A stretch of 64,000 nt of DNA. Origin: Bacteroidetes bacterium SW_9_63_38 (GTDB lineage: Bacteria; Bacteroidota; Rhodothermia; Rhodothermales; Salinibacteraceae). The notes under the pieces are model-generated. The model did no database searches. It was not told the origin of the DNA and was given only the letters and a program-made list of their open reading frames with translations. Below, one piece after another: positions 26,668 to 37,466 of this stretch. The position numbers and the translations under genes were made by a program. Location of the stretch: positions 1 to 64,000 of the forward strand of contig PXUA01000011.1 in NCBI GenBank assembly GCA_003022435.1. Reading direction: 5' to 3'. The first letter of the stretch is position 1; each line of letters begins with the position of its first letter.

Positions 26668-28059
26668 CTATTTGACATCCCGAGCCAGTCGCAGCCCCAT
26701 AAACTGCCACGACTCGTCGGGGTGAAAGAAGTTACGGTAGGTAGGCCGGATGTGCGACTGCGAGGTCGCACAGGACCCGCCGCGGAGCACGAACTGCTCG
26801 CACATGAACTTGCCGTTGTACTCCCCGATGGCGCCGGGAAGCGGCTCGTAGCCGGGGTACGGCGAATAGTGACTGCGCGTCCACTCCCAGACGTCGCCGA
26901 ACATCTGGTGCATGGGGCCGTCCCCCGCTTCCGGCGTGTGCCCCACGGCGTCCTCGGCCAGCGGGACCGGATGGAAGTTTTCCTGATCCACGAAATTGCC
27001 CTGTACCGGGAGGTCGCGCGCAGCGATCTCCCACTCGGCCTCGGTGGGCAGCCGAGCGTCGGCCCAGCGGGCAAACGCGTCGGCCTCGTAGTAGCTGAGG
27101 TGGGACGCCGGCTCGGCGGGGTTCACCTCGCGGAGGCCGCCCAGCGTATGCAGGTACCACGTGCCCTCGTGCTCCTCCCAGTAGAAGGGCTCGGCCCAGT
27201 CGGCCTCCTGCACCGTCGCCCAGCCGGCGGAAAGCCAGAGCTCGGGCCGCTCGTAGCCGCCGTCCTCCATGAACTGCAGGTACTCGCCGTTCGTGACGAG
27301 GCGGTTGCCGAGCTGAAACGGCTCCAGGTGTTCTTTGTGACGCGGCGTCTCATTGTCGTAGCAGAAGCCGTCGCCGTCGTAGCCGATTTCGTAGAGGCCG
27401 CCCTCAAAGTTCACCCAGTCGAGGGCGGGGGCCGCCGTCGTCGCGGGCGGCGTCAGGTCGTCGCGGTAGGCGGGCCGAAGCGGATTGACCGACAGCACGT
27501 GCTTGATGTCGGTCACCATGAGTTCCTGGTGCTGCTGCTCGTGGTGCAGGCCGATCTCAATGAGCGGCGCCAGCGCCTCAAACGTCTCCGCGTCCGCCCC
27601 CGTCATAAGGGCGTGCATGTGCTCGTCGACGTGGTGCCTGTAGTCGTACACCTGCTCTACCGTAGGCCGCGAGATGTACCCGCGGCGGTCCCGGCAATGG
27701 CGCTCTCCGGCCTGGATGTAGTAGGAATTGAAGAGGTACGGGTACGTGTCGTTGAGCAGCTCGTAGTCCTCCAGGTACTCGCGGAGGATGAAGGTCTCGA
27801 AGAACCAGGTGGTGTGAGCCAGGTGCCACTTGGTCGGGCTCACATTTTCGACCGTCTGAACCACGTAGTCCTCCGTGTTGAGCGGCTCGCAGAAGTTCTC
27901 CGAAAAATTCCGGACAGTGCGGTACCGATCGGTGAGGGTCGTGAGGTCGTTCGCGCGGAGTCCCTTGCGCGCCTTCGCGGGCGGGGCCGGGTCCTCCTCC
28001 GCGGCCGTTTCGAGGGACGGCGCCACATCGGGCGCCGAAGGGGACTTGGATGTAGGCAT
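26668..28059 (-). CDS. egtB: ergothioneine sulfoxide synthase
   Basis: 463 residues. A non-haem iron enzyme that joins a thiol donor to hercynine with O2. An N-terminal DinB-like helical domain holds the iron ligands: H79 region (KWHLAHTTWFFE) and H173-x3-H177-x-E179 (HHEQQHQE). The C-terminal formylglycine-generating-like domain has RLPTEAEWEIAAR, FGDVWEWTRSHYSPYPG and FVLRGGSCAT. The N-terminal 40 residues are a low-complexity A/P/E tail. No egtA, egtC or egtE lies nearby, so the donor (gamma-glutamylcysteine or cysteine) is open. Confidence 0.95.
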   Translation of the reverse strand: MPTSKSPSAPDVAPSLETAAEEDPAPPAKARKGLRANDLTTLTDRYRTVRNFSENFCEPLNTEDYVVQTVENVSPTKWHLAHTTWFFETFILREYLEDYELLNDTYPYLFNSYYIQAGERHCRDRRGYISRPTVEQVYDYRHHVDEHMHALMTGADAETFEALAPLIEIGLHHEQQHQELMVTDIKHVLSVNPLRPAYRDDLTPPATTAAPALDWVNFEGGLYEIGYDGDGFCYDNETPRHKEHLEPFQLGNRLVTNGEYLQFMEDGGYERPELWLSAGWATVQEADWAEPFYWEEHEGTWYLHTLGGLREVNPAEPASHLSYYEADAFARWADARLPTEAEWEIAARDLPVQGNFVDQENFHPVPLAEDAVGHTPEAGDGPMHQMFGDVWEWTRSHYSPYPGYEPLPGAIGEYNGKFMCEQFVLRGGSCATSQSHIRPTYRNFFHPDESWQFMGLRLARDVK

Positions 28060-28388
28060 GGTGTGGGGTGCGCGGAAGTCGTGAGGAAAACGACAGACGA
28101 GGAGCGATGGCCGAGCTGCAGGCCGCGCAGCAATTCCTACACTCCGCTCCGTGCCCATCTGCGGATCTTCACCTGAAGAACCGATCTCCGTCAATAACGA
28201 GGGCGAATGGCTCCACAGATCAGCGCCTGTGTGAAGAGAATATACAACAACGGAGGCCTCCCGTTGGAAGTCAAGGGGCTACCAGTAGAGTTGAAAGGGA
28301 TAGGGGATTCGTTACAGTCCCCACCTTCCCACGACCATCGCATCGCGGAAGAATCAAGAAGGTCTCCGTCCGTCAGTGGCAAAACAGC

Positions 28389-28440
28389 CCGCTCACATAC
28401 CCCGATTCGGAACGAGTTCCGATGAGTCGGGACACTGCCC
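28389..28440. repeat. R5 hairpin repeat, copy 3, with longer stem
   Basis: ACATACCCCGATTCGGAAC, GA, GTTCCGATGAGTCGGGACAC: the R5 ends are kept (CCCCGA and TCGGGACACTGC) but the loop holds an extra near-perfect stem TCGGAAC/GTTCCGA. It lies in the 28060-28524 gap upstream of egtB, in which no gene is supported. Confidence 0.6.
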
Positions 28441-28524
28441 AAAAACTCACACACAATTTCGGGCATCTCAGGAGGATGGGCCAATGCGTAAACCCACTCT
28501 TGACAGACATACGATTGCCCCACT

Positions 28525-29385
28525 TCACCCGCCCAGCTGTTCCAGGTCGGCAAGCGGATCTGGATGCCGGAACTGGTAGCCCAGCGTCTCTTTGAGCCTC
28601 CGATTATTCACGCGCTTGCCCGTGGTGTCGTCGCTCATATCAAACGTAGGCGGCTCCAACCCCGTCGCCTCCGCCGCCTTTGGATAAAACACGTGCCGCT
28701 CGGGGTGTTCGTCGGCACAGGCGTTGAAGACCTCCCCGCGCACGTCCTGCTCGATGATGGCGGAAAAGACCCCGACGGCGTCGTCCCGATGGATGAGGTT
28801 GACGGGAGACCCGGGCTTGCTCACGTCGGTGCGCCCCGCAAGGAAGCGCCCCGGATTTCGGTCCCCGCCGTAGAGGCCCCCGAGCCGGACGATGGTCACG
28901 TCCAGCTCCGGCGTCTCATTCACGAGTAGCCCCTCCACGGCCACCAGGGCTTCCCCCGTGGAACGGCGCGAACCGGGCAGTGCGTTGGGCTCGCCGGGCG
29001 GTACATCGTCCTCCGTCACGGTCTGCTCCACGCTCGGGTACACGCCCGTGGAACTGGCAAACACCACCCACTCGACGGCGCCGTCGACAGCGGCGTCGCG
29101 GACGGCCTCGATCTGGCGCCGGTGCCGTTTTTTCACGTCGTCGGCCCCGCGCGAGGGCGGTACGTTCAGCACAAGAACTTCGGACGCAAAGAGCGCTCCC
29201 GGGTCGCTGCCGGAGAGATCGGGGTCGAGGGTGAGCAAAACGGGGTCGATGCCGTCTTCTCGGAGGTGGTCGAGCTTTTCGGGGGTCGTCGTGGAGCCGC
29301 AGACCGACATGCCCGCCTGGACGAGGTGCTGTCCGAGCGGACGGCCTAGCCATCCGCAGCCGAGAATGCTAATTGATGAAGCCAT
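28525..29385 (-). CDS. NAD(P)-binding epimerase/reductase-like protein, extended SDR
   Basis: 286 residues. It starts MASSISILGCGWLGRPLGQH, a Rossmann dinucleotide-binding loop GCGWLG like that of the YeeZ group. FASSTGVYPSVEQTVTEDD contains the SDR serine and tyrosine region, LGGLYGGDRNP is the substrate-side loop, and NLIHRDDAVGV is the extended-SDR C-terminal strand. Substrate unknown. The open frame upstream of the start is the tail of a decayed kinase gene, not part of this protein. Confidence 0.85.
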   Translation of the reverse strand: MASSISILGCGWLGRPLGQHLVQAGMSVCGSTTTPEKLDHLREDGIDPVLLTLDPDLSGSDPGALFASEVLVLNVPPSRGADDVKKRHRRQIEAVRDAAVDGAVEWVVFASSTGVYPSVEQTVTEDDVPPGEPNALPGSRRSTGEALVAVEGLLVNETPELDVTIVRLGGLYGGDRNPGRFLAGRTDVSKPGSPVNLIHRDDAVGVFSAIIEQDVRGEVFNACADEHPERHVFYPKAAEATGLEPPTFDMSDDTTGKRVNNRRLKETLGYQFRHPDPLADLEQLGG

Positions 29386-29781
29386 GCGTCGCAGAGTACA
29401 CGCTTGACGAGAGATCGGAACGCAGCGGGGGCGTCGTGCATCTCGGGCGGCGCAGTCTGCACTGCTCGAAACTGCCCCCGTGTCGAGTCGCCCGTACGTC
29501 GACCCCGGCTCGGAGATCCGTGGGCGACCTGTTCCGCGGGTCCGTCCCCGCCGCGCGTCCATCGGCTTCGGATCCACGTCCGGGACGGCGGACTCCGCAT
29601 CCATCGTTGCCGGACCCACCAGTGTAAGGGAACTCCCCGGTCGGGCTCCGTGTCGACCTCGATTCGCCCGTCGTGCTTCTCGACGATTTGCCTCACGATG
29701 GGAAGCCCGAGTCCGGATGAGCCCTCGTTCCCGGTCGGCTCCGGGGTCAGGCGCTGAAACGGTGCAAACATGCGTTCCCGA

Positions 29782-31359
<1,578 letters not shown>

Positions 31360-31403
31360 AACAAACAGGTGCGCAGTCGAAAGGAGCAGACGGGAAGACG
31401 GGG

Positions 31404-33428
31404 CTACCGCTCGATGCGTACGTTCTGCCGCGCGTCGATGCGGGCGTGCCAGCCGGGCGGGACGACGATGGTGGTGTCGTACTGGTGCAGGATGGCCGGG
31501 CCGTCGAAGGTGTGGCCGTGATGCAGGGCCGTACGGTCGTAGGTGGGTGTGTCGGTGGCCCCGTCGGCGTCGAACCGGACCGGACGGGTGCCGAGTCGGG
31601 CATCGGCGAGTGGAGTGTCGGTCTCGGGCTCTCGCGGCAGTTCGGGCGGCGGCACGGCGACCCGCCCCCGCACGCGAAGCGCCACCACCTCCACCGGCTC
31701 GTCGGGGTCGGCGTGGCCGTAGCGGTCCCGGTGCCGCTCGTGAAAGGCATATACGGCGTCCTGCACCGCCGCCTCCGTGACCGGGGCGTCGAGCGGCACG
31801 CTGAGTTCGTAGCTCTGCCCCTCGTACCGCAGGTCGACCTCCAGGGCCAAGTCAGGCGTGCCGTGTGTGTTGAGGACCGACCGGACATCCGCCGCCGCGG
31901 CGTCGCGCGCCGCTGTGAGGGGGACGGGGTCGTCAGCGAGCGTCTCGGCGGGTGTGAGGACGGCGCGGGCCGTGTCGTACACAACATCGGCCATCAGCAG
32001 GCCGAGGGCGCTGAGGACGCCGGGCGCGGGCGGCACGAGGACACGGCGCATGCCGAGCGCCTCCGCCAGCTCGACGGCGTGGAGGGGACCCGCCCCGCCG
32101 AAGGGAACGAGCGTGCAGTCACGGGGATCGTGGCCGCGCTCGACGGAGACGCGGCGGAGCGCCCGCTCCATCGTGGCGTTCGCTACCTGCAGGATGCCGA
32201 GCGCCGTTTCTTCGGGCGAGCGGTCAATCTGCTGTCCCAGTCCGCCGACGGCATTGCGGGCGGCCTCCGGGGCCATGTCGAGCGTGTCGTCGCCCCCCAG
32301 CACGTGCTCGGGCGCCAGGCGCCCCAGCACGAGGTGCGCATCGGTCACCGTGGGCTCCGCGCCGCCGCGCCCATAGCAGACCGGTCCCGGCTCGGCCCCA
32401 GCACTCTCCGGCCCCACCCGCAGGCTGCCCCCGGCGTCAACGTGAGCAATGCTGCCACCGCCCGCTCCCACCGTGTGGATGTCGGTCGACGGCAGGCGCA
32501 GCGGCAGGTCGGCAATCGTGTGCTCCGTGGTGCGGGGCACCGCGCCGTCGCAGAGCGCCACGTCGGCACTCGTGCCGCCCATGTCGAGCGTCATGATCTG
32601 CGGGGCGTCGGCATCGAGTGCGCGGCGCGCCACCCCGAGCGCCCCGACAACACCGCCTGCGGGCCCGCTCAGGGCCAGCCGGGCGGCCTCCTCGGCGGCC
32701 GTGTCGAGCCCAATGGTGCCCCCGTTCGACTGCATCACACGCACCGACCGCGCCCCCAGCGCCTCGTCGAGCCGATCCAGGTATCGCGCCACCTGCGGCC
32801 GCACGTAGGCGTTGACGACCGTCGTCGCCGTGCGCTCGTACTCCCGGTACTCCGGCAACAACGTGCTGCTCCGGGTAATGGACACCGTCGGCGGCAACTC
32901 GTCCCGGAGAATCTCAGCGGCGCGGGCCTCGTGATCGGAATTTCGGTACGAGAACAGAAACACCACCGCGACGCTGTCAATCTCCTGCTCGGTAATCGTC
33001 GCGGCCACACGCCGGACGGCCTCCTCATCGAGCGGCGTGAGTACCTCGCCCTCCTCGCTCAGCCGCTCCGGGACCTCGTGTCGTCGGTTCTCCGGCACGA
33101 GCGGCGCCGGGCGCGACGGCTGTAGGTCGTAGAGATCGGGCCGGTTCTGACGCCCGATGGTGAGCACGTCGGCAAACCCCTCGGTGGTGACGAGCGCCGT
33201 CGTGGCGCCGCGGCGCTCCAGGAGGGCGTTGGTCGCCGTCGTGGTGCCGTGCACGACGGGCACGTCGTCCGCACCCGCCATCTCGTCGAGGCCCCTCACC
33301 ACGGCCTCGTGCTGCGGACGGGTGGTGGGCTGCTTGTGGACCTGTAGGCCGTCGTCGGTGACAACCACGAAGTCGGTAAACGTGCCGCCGACATCCACCC
33401 CAACTGGGGACGAAGAGGATGCTGCCAT
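31404..33428 (-). CDS. hydantoinase A / 5-oxoprolinase subunit A family protein
   Basis: 674 residues. The actin-like ATPase phosphate loop GVDVGGTFTDFVVV is at the N-terminus, VVHGTTTATNALLERRGA and TLDMGGTSADVALCDG follow, and VPFGGAGPLHAVELA marks the C-terminal part. It pairs with the HyuB-type protein just downstream to open cyclic amides with ATP, e.g. 5-oxoproline to glutamate. All family blocks are intact. The start MAASSSSPVGVDVGG leaves only a short tail before the first strand. Confidence 0.93.
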   Translation of the reverse strand: MAASSSSPVGVDVGGTFTDFVVVTDDGLQVHKQPTTRPQHEAVVRGLDEMAGADDVPVVHGTTTATNALLERRGATTALVTTEGFADVLTIGRQNRPDLYDLQPSRPAPLVPENRRHEVPERLSEEGEVLTPLDEEAVRRVAATITEQEIDSVAVVFLFSYRNSDHEARAAEILRDELPPTVSITRSSTLLPEYREYERTATTVVNAYVRPQVARYLDRLDEALGARSVRVMQSNGGTIGLDTAAEEAARLALSGPAGGVVGALGVARRALDADAPQIMTLDMGGTSADVALCDGAVPRTTEHTIADLPLRLPSTDIHTVGAGGGSIAHVDAGGSLRVGPESAGAEPGPVCYGRGGAEPTVTDAHLVLGRLAPEHVLGGDDTLDMAPEAARNAVGGLGQQIDRSPEETALGILQVANATMERALRRVSVERGHDPRDCTLVPFGGAGPLHAVELAEALGMRRVLVPPAPGVLSALGLLMADVVYDTARAVLTPAETLADDPVPLTAARDAAAADVRSVLNTHGTPDLALEVDLRYEGQSYELSVPLDAPVTEAAVQDAVYAFHERHRDRYGHADPDEPVEVVALRVRGRVAVPPPELPREPETDTPLADARLGTRPVRFDADGATDTPTYDRTALHHGHTFDGPAILHQYDTTIVVPPGWHARIDARQNVRIER

Positions 33429-33798
33429 GAATCAGAGAACCTTCTCGGAAGGAGAACGCGCGCTTGCTGATGCGTGAACGGAGGCCACCGATCTCCACTG
33501 ACCGCACAACGCGGGCCCGGAACGCTCAGCATCCCAGGATCGTGCCGGCCGAGTTCGGCCGACCCCTGCCTTACGCCGAAAAGAGTGCAGACCGACCCGT
33601 CACGGATCGGTAGAAGCAAAAGACGATCCGTGCCCGAGACATGCAAGAATGGCCCCAACGGGCTTACTGCAGCGTCAACCGTCAATATACACGGTTCCCA
33701 GTCCCCGTCATACTTCCAGCATAATCCGTAAGGGGAAGGCTCTGGATGGTGGGGAGGCATCTCGAATTTTCACTCGTCAATCCATTCGTGACGGTCCA
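33429..33798. other. intergenic gap with repeat fragments
   Basis: No gene is supported. Near 33600 there is CACGGATCGGTAG, a solo end of the R2 family. At 33667-33703 CTGCAGCGTCAACCGTCAAT then ACACGGTT resembles the left part of the 23469 element and forms a hairpin AACCGT/ACGGTT. Compared with 23469 its first stem pair has changed on both sides (A-T for C-G). Confidence 0.5.
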
Positions 33799-34263
33799 CT
33801 ACGACCCGGGAGACCGCTCGTCGTCGTGCTCGTCCACCGTCGAGGCCCACCACGGCTCCGACGCGTCGGCGTCGGGATGGAGCAGGCGGCGCAACGGCGC
33901 GGGCTGAAGCTTCACGGTTCCCAGCGCGTCTGCGGACGCCCACTCAAACGAGAGATACGCTTCCTCCGCCGTCGGCGCCGTGTCTGTCAGCGCGGACGCC
34001 TCCGTCGCAAAGCAGTGGTTGAGCTCGTACTGCGGCGTGCCGTCGCGCCGCCACCGGTGCTCCACCACGCCCCGGTACGCCCCGACGGTCGATGCGACGC
34101 CCAGCTCCTCCCGCAACTCGCGGCGCAGACACTCTTCCAACCCCTCCCCGTCCTCCACGTGCCCCCCGGGCAAGAACGTATGCGACTGCCCGTCGGCCCG
34201 CACGACGAGCACACGATCCTGACGGCGAATGACGGCACGAGCAAGGAGATGGGTCGTAGCCAT
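33799..34263 (-). CDS. Nudix hydrolase
   Basis: 154 residues. The Nudix box is complete: G34-x5-E40-x7-R48-E49-L-x-E52-E53-x-G55-V (GHVEDGEGLEECLRRELREE). Such enzymes cleave nucleoside diphosphate-linked compounds using Mg2+. Specificity cannot be read from the box; the LPGGHVEDGE context is common in the ADP-ribose/8-oxo-dGTP-like general class. The C-terminal tail is acidic and W-rich. No operon partner. Confidence 0.9.
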   Translation of the reverse strand: MATTHLLARAVIRRQDRVLVVRADGQSHTFLPGGHVEDGEGLEECLRRELREELGVASTVGAYRGVVEHRWRRDGTPQYELNHCFATEASALTDTAPTAEEAYLSFEWASADALGTVKLQPAPLRRLLHPDADASEPWWASTVDEHDDERSPGS

Positions 34264-34401
34264 GTGGAAAGGGTGTCGGTTCTGAGGCAAGGATTGGAAT
34301 ACGCTCACTGTCGCTCCGAGTCAAGAGGGCCGTCCGACCCGGCCCCCAACCGTCGGACCGTGACCGGAGTCCGGAAGCGACGCACAATGGGGCGAGTGTT
34401 C

Positions 34402-34480
34402 TACTGATCCATGCATGGACAGGTAAACAATGTTCTCCTTGTGAGGAAGGAGGTCCGAGACCCTGGAGATCTGTGTGTCA
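34402..34480. repeat. R2 element fragment
   Basis: TACTGATCCATGCATGGACA, then GGTAAACAATGTTCTCC and GTGAGGAAGGAGGTC, equivalent to the left half of R2 at 14063. No right end is found before the next element at 34552, so the copy is truncated. Confidence 0.65.
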
Positions 34481-34551
34481 CTGTGCGCGATTAATCACCG
34501 GACGTTCCCCTCATGCTTGAAGACCCACTGGGTTGACCACGAGTCCCTACT

Positions 34552-34770
34552 TACCGGACAGTTTGCTCAGAGCACCGAAAAATCCTCTCCAATCGTCACT
34601 CCAGACCCTGATCTAGACCATCTAGATGTCCAGGAGCGACGATGGAAAATCCGGAAATTGTCGGGGCATTTTCGGCAGTTTTGCCTGTAAATAGCGACTC
34701 CGAAGAAAAGAACAGCGGAATCGTCAGGGATTTTTCGGTGCCAGGCTTCGAATTTGAAAACTGTCCGGTA
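34552..34770. repeat. R3 element, 219 bp with bipartite terminal inverted repeats
   Basis: The left end has TACCGGACAGTTT and, 8 bases later, CACCGAAAAATCC. The right end carries the exact reverse complements GGATTTTTCGGTG and AAACTGTCCGGTA, spaced 20 bases apart. No coding potential inside. The size and two-block ends are those of a small non-autonomous transposable element. Only one copy is in the window. Confidence 0.85.
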
Positions 34771-34833
34771 GCCAGCACGAGTCCTTTCCGGCCTTGAAGA
34801 AATCGGCGTCCCGGAGAGCTGCAGGACGAAACG

Positions 34834-34898
34834 ACTGAAATTCGCCTTGCTTGACCGCTCCAACCGGAGGGCGGAGTGGGAGTTTGGCGAATTTCAGT
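34834..34898. repeat. 65-bp hairpin with perfect 13-bp arms
   Basis: ACTGAAATTCGCC at 34834 pairs exactly with GGCGAATTTCAGT at 34886; the loop contains further self-pairing text (CCGCTCC, CCGGAGGGCGGAG). It may be a mobile-element relic or a structured RNA. The remaining part of the 34264-35107 gap is unusually AT-rich for this chromosome and has no supported gene. Confidence 0.8.
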
Positions 34899-35107
34899 GT
34901 AGTCCAAAGCTCTCAGCCGATTTCTTCATAGCCGTGATGTTTTTCGTGCATTTTTGGATCCAGCTAAAAATGCACATCCACTCTTGTTGTGGACAGAAAC
35001 GCAAGACGAAAACATCATCCTGCGGTTAATCCCATGGTTCCACATAGATTGGCTTGCCCTGTGACCAGTGGGCCCCATTCACAAATCATTAGGGCCACAT
35101 CTCACGC

Positions 35108-35881
35108 TCAGAAGTACGCCGTGAGGCCGATCTTGATCACGACGAGATTGGTGGTCGACCGACGGATATCAAGTTCACTCTTGTCCAGGCGAAGGTTGTC
35201 ATTTTCGTCTTGAAGGGTTCCTTCCGCCAGATACTCCGCCTCTTGCCCAGATAAATACTGTCCCCCGAAGTGCACCGAGAGCTCCCTGAACGAGCTCTGT
35301 GCTCGCTTGCCCTCCCGCGGCCGGTACACTATGATATCGACCCCGGCTCCCCCACCCCCGCTCCAGGCAAAGTCGTCGAAGTTGGTCTCACTGGCGATGT
35401 CGTCGTCCGCGTCGTTGCTGCCTCCGCGGTCTTCGATCCGCGTCCGTGTAAACAGGTACTTGAAGCCCCCCACCGCCTCCACGTAGGGCCGGAACGGTCC
35501 CTGGAGCGGCTGCAGTTGGAATACAGCGTGCGGCTGAAAGATGTTGTTCGTCGTGATGACATCGACATTTACTGAGGGCCCCACCGTCCGACTAAACAGC
35601 ACCGTCCGCTCACTCCGCCCGTAGATGAGAAACCCGAGATCCAGCCCCAGCACCGCCGGCGAGGCCCCGAGCTGCGTACCGAGGAACAGATTGCCCCCGA
35701 AGCCGGCACTCTCGATGTTGTCCGCAAACGGCCCCACCGGCACCCCGACGTTGAAGTTGACGCTCCCGATCCGCACAGGTCCGCTCCGCTCCCCGGACGA
35801 CAACGACTGGCCGTGCACCTCCGGTGCCGCAAGTCCCCCGACAAGACCGACGACGACAAGAAAAACAACCGCACGGTACAT
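35108..35881 (-). CDS. predicted outer-membrane beta-barrel protein
   Basis: 257 residues. Signal peptide MYRAVVFLVVVGLVGGLAAP with cleavage near VHGQS. The mature chain alternates strands and D/G turns: RIGSVNFNVGVPVGPFADNI, GGNLFLGTQLGASPAVLGLD, PYVEAVGGFKYLFTRTRI, and it ends in LVVIKIGLTAYF with a terminal phenylalanine, the usual recognition signal for barrel assembly. Family within OmpA-like/OmpW-like small barrels not resolved; cargo unknown. The AT-rich repeat region lies downstream of its stop. Confidence 0.8.
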   Translation of the reverse strand: MYRAVVFLVVVGLVGGLAAPEVHGQSLSSGERSGPVRIGSVNFNVGVPVGPFADNIESAGFGGNLFLGTQLGASPAVLGLDLGFLIYGRSERTVLFSRTVGPSVNVDVITTNNIFQPHAVFQLQPLQGPFRPYVEAVGGFKYLFTRTRIEDRGGSNDADDDIASETNFDDFAWSGGGGAGVDIIVYRPREGKRAQSSFRELSVHFGGQYLSGQEAEYLAEGTLQDENDNLRLDKSELDIRRSTTNLVVIKIGLTAYF

Positions 35882-36137
35882 GGTGGAAGGGGGAAAACAT
35901 GAAAACCCATCGACGACGCCCCGGATGCAAGCCGCGCTTCCCTCAACGGGTGCCCCTTTTCTCCCGCACCCCCCCCATCCGGCACATCCATCTTCCGCTC
36001 ACGCCGACACTCCGCCTCAGTTCCGTATTGCCCCGTCGTCCCCACCCTTCGGAGCCGTTCTCCGTTGAACCGTTTTCCATCGAACGGCGTATGGCCATTT
36101 CCATCCCGATTGCCTGCTCAATCCGTTCACTCGCCCC

Positions 36138-36590
36138 ATGCCCACCCGCTACGACGGCACCGACGACGAGGAGCGCGCACTGAACGCGTTCATCCGATTC
36201 AGCCGTGCCTTCAATACTGTCAACCAGAACATCCGGGAGACCTTCCGGGCCCACGACCTGTCGTCCGGGCAGTTCGGGGTGTTGGAAACCCTCCACCACG
36301 TCGGGCCGCTGTATCAGGGCGAGCTCGGCGAAAAGCTGCTGCAGAGCAAGGGCAACATCAGTACGATCATAAGCAACCTCGCCGAGCGGGACCTCGTGGA
36401 GCGACGGCGCGACCCCGAGGACCGGCGCTACGTGAAGGTGCATCTCACCGAGTCGGGCGAATCGCTGATTGCCGACATCTTTCCCGACCACGCGGAGCGC
36501 ATCCTCGAGGCCTTCGATGTCCTGGAGGACGACGAGATCGACACCTTCAGCCGCCTCTGCAAAAAGCTCGGCCTCGGCAACACCTCATAG
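36138..36590 (+). CDS. MarR family transcriptional regulator
   Basis: 150 residues. Winged helix: SSGQFGVLETLHHVGPLYQG, then the recognition helix QSKGNISTIISNLAERDLV and the wing RRRDPEDRRYVKVHLTESG. These are the standard MarR elements; such proteins act as dimers that repress nearby genes until bound by a small ligand. The convergent methyltransferase next to it or the divergent barrel gene are candidate targets, by position only. I see no clear operator. Confidence 0.92.
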   Translation: MPTRYDGTDDEERALNAFIRFSRAFNTVNQNIRETFRAHDLSSGQFGVLETLHHVGPLYQGELGEKLLQSKGNISTIISNLAERDLVERRRDPEDRRYVKVHLTESGESLIADIFPDHAERILEAFDVLEDDEIDTFSRLCKKLGLGNTS

Positions 36591-36666
36591 CCCTCCCTGC
36601 GCTTCCTTTTCCCCACGCTCCCTCTCTCCCGCGCCCCCATTCTCCCGCGCCCCTCTTCCCAGCCAC

Positions 36667-37278
36667 TCACGCCACCGCCGTCCCCATGATGTGCGGCGAC
36701 ACGACGGGCAGCCCCGTCTCGAATGATTCGTACGTGACGGCCGAGAACCCCGCCGCCTCCAGGACTGCCCCCGTCTCGCGGTCCGGATGGCACCCGTCGG
36801 CCAGTCGTTTCCAGACCGGCCGAATGCCGCGCTGCAGGGTGTAAAGCCACGTGTCGCGGGGGGCCGCCATGTGCTCGATAAACAGCAGCCGCCCGCCCGG
36901 ACGCAGAACCCGCCGCAGTTCGGCCAGCGTCTCCCCGAGATCCGGCACGGAGCAGAGCACGAGCGTGCTGATGACGACATCGGCACTGTTGGACGGAAGC
37001 TCGGTGTCCTGCGCCGGCGCCGTCCGCACATCCGCGTCGATTCCCCGCCCCGCCAGTTGCGTACGCAGAAAGGGGTGCATGTGCGGGTTCGGCTCCAACC
37101 CAATCCACCGGAGGCCCTCGGGGAAATACGGCAAATTGACGCCCGTGCCCGGCCCAATCTCCACCACCGTGCCCTCAACGTCGGCAAAGAGAGCCCGCTT
37201 GCGGGCGCCGTAGAGCCGGTGCTGCACCCGGTCCCCGAGAGCGAGGCCGTGCGCGAAGAGCTTCTGGGAAAGACTCAT
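36667..37278 (-). CDS. class I SAM-dependent methyltransferase, UbiE/METTL7-like
   Basis: 203 residues. Motif I VVEIGPGTGVNLPYF, acidic residue of motif II in LEPNPHMH, motif post-I in ADVVISTLVLCSVPDL, and LRPGGRLLFIEHMAAPRDTW. The order matches small-molecule or lipid methyltransferases of the METTL7/UbiE class. Substrate unknown. The start MSLSQKLFAHGLALGDR is chosen because the upstream frame has no similarity. It converges with the MarR gene across a C-rich tract. Confidence 0.88.
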   Translation of the reverse strand: MSLSQKLFAHGLALGDRVQHRLYGARKRALFADVEGTVVEIGPGTGVNLPYFPEGLRWIGLEPNPHMHPFLRTQLAGRGIDADVRTAPAQDTELPSNSADVVISTLVLCSVPDLGETLAELRRVLRPGGRLLFIEHMAAPRDTWLYTLQRGIRPVWKRLADGCHPDRETGAVLEAAGFSAVTYESFETGLPVVSPHIMGTAVA

Positions 37279-37466
37279 GATCGCGTTTTCGAGTGAATCC
37301 GTTTCCGAGTGACAAGGGTTGGTGGGACCGCAACCATCCGTCTCTGACCGTTGAGGCTGATGTCGCCCAGAACGTTTGACGTAAAACGTTTCAATGTCTA
37401 TACGAATAGCCGTGCCAGACACGGCCCGGCCCGATCAGGTAGTACGGTAGGACCACGGAGGAGGAT

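Noticed and set aside
31446-33125. 559-codon plus-strand frame opposite hyuA
   Set aside because: Antisense shadow; hyuA has all family blocks.
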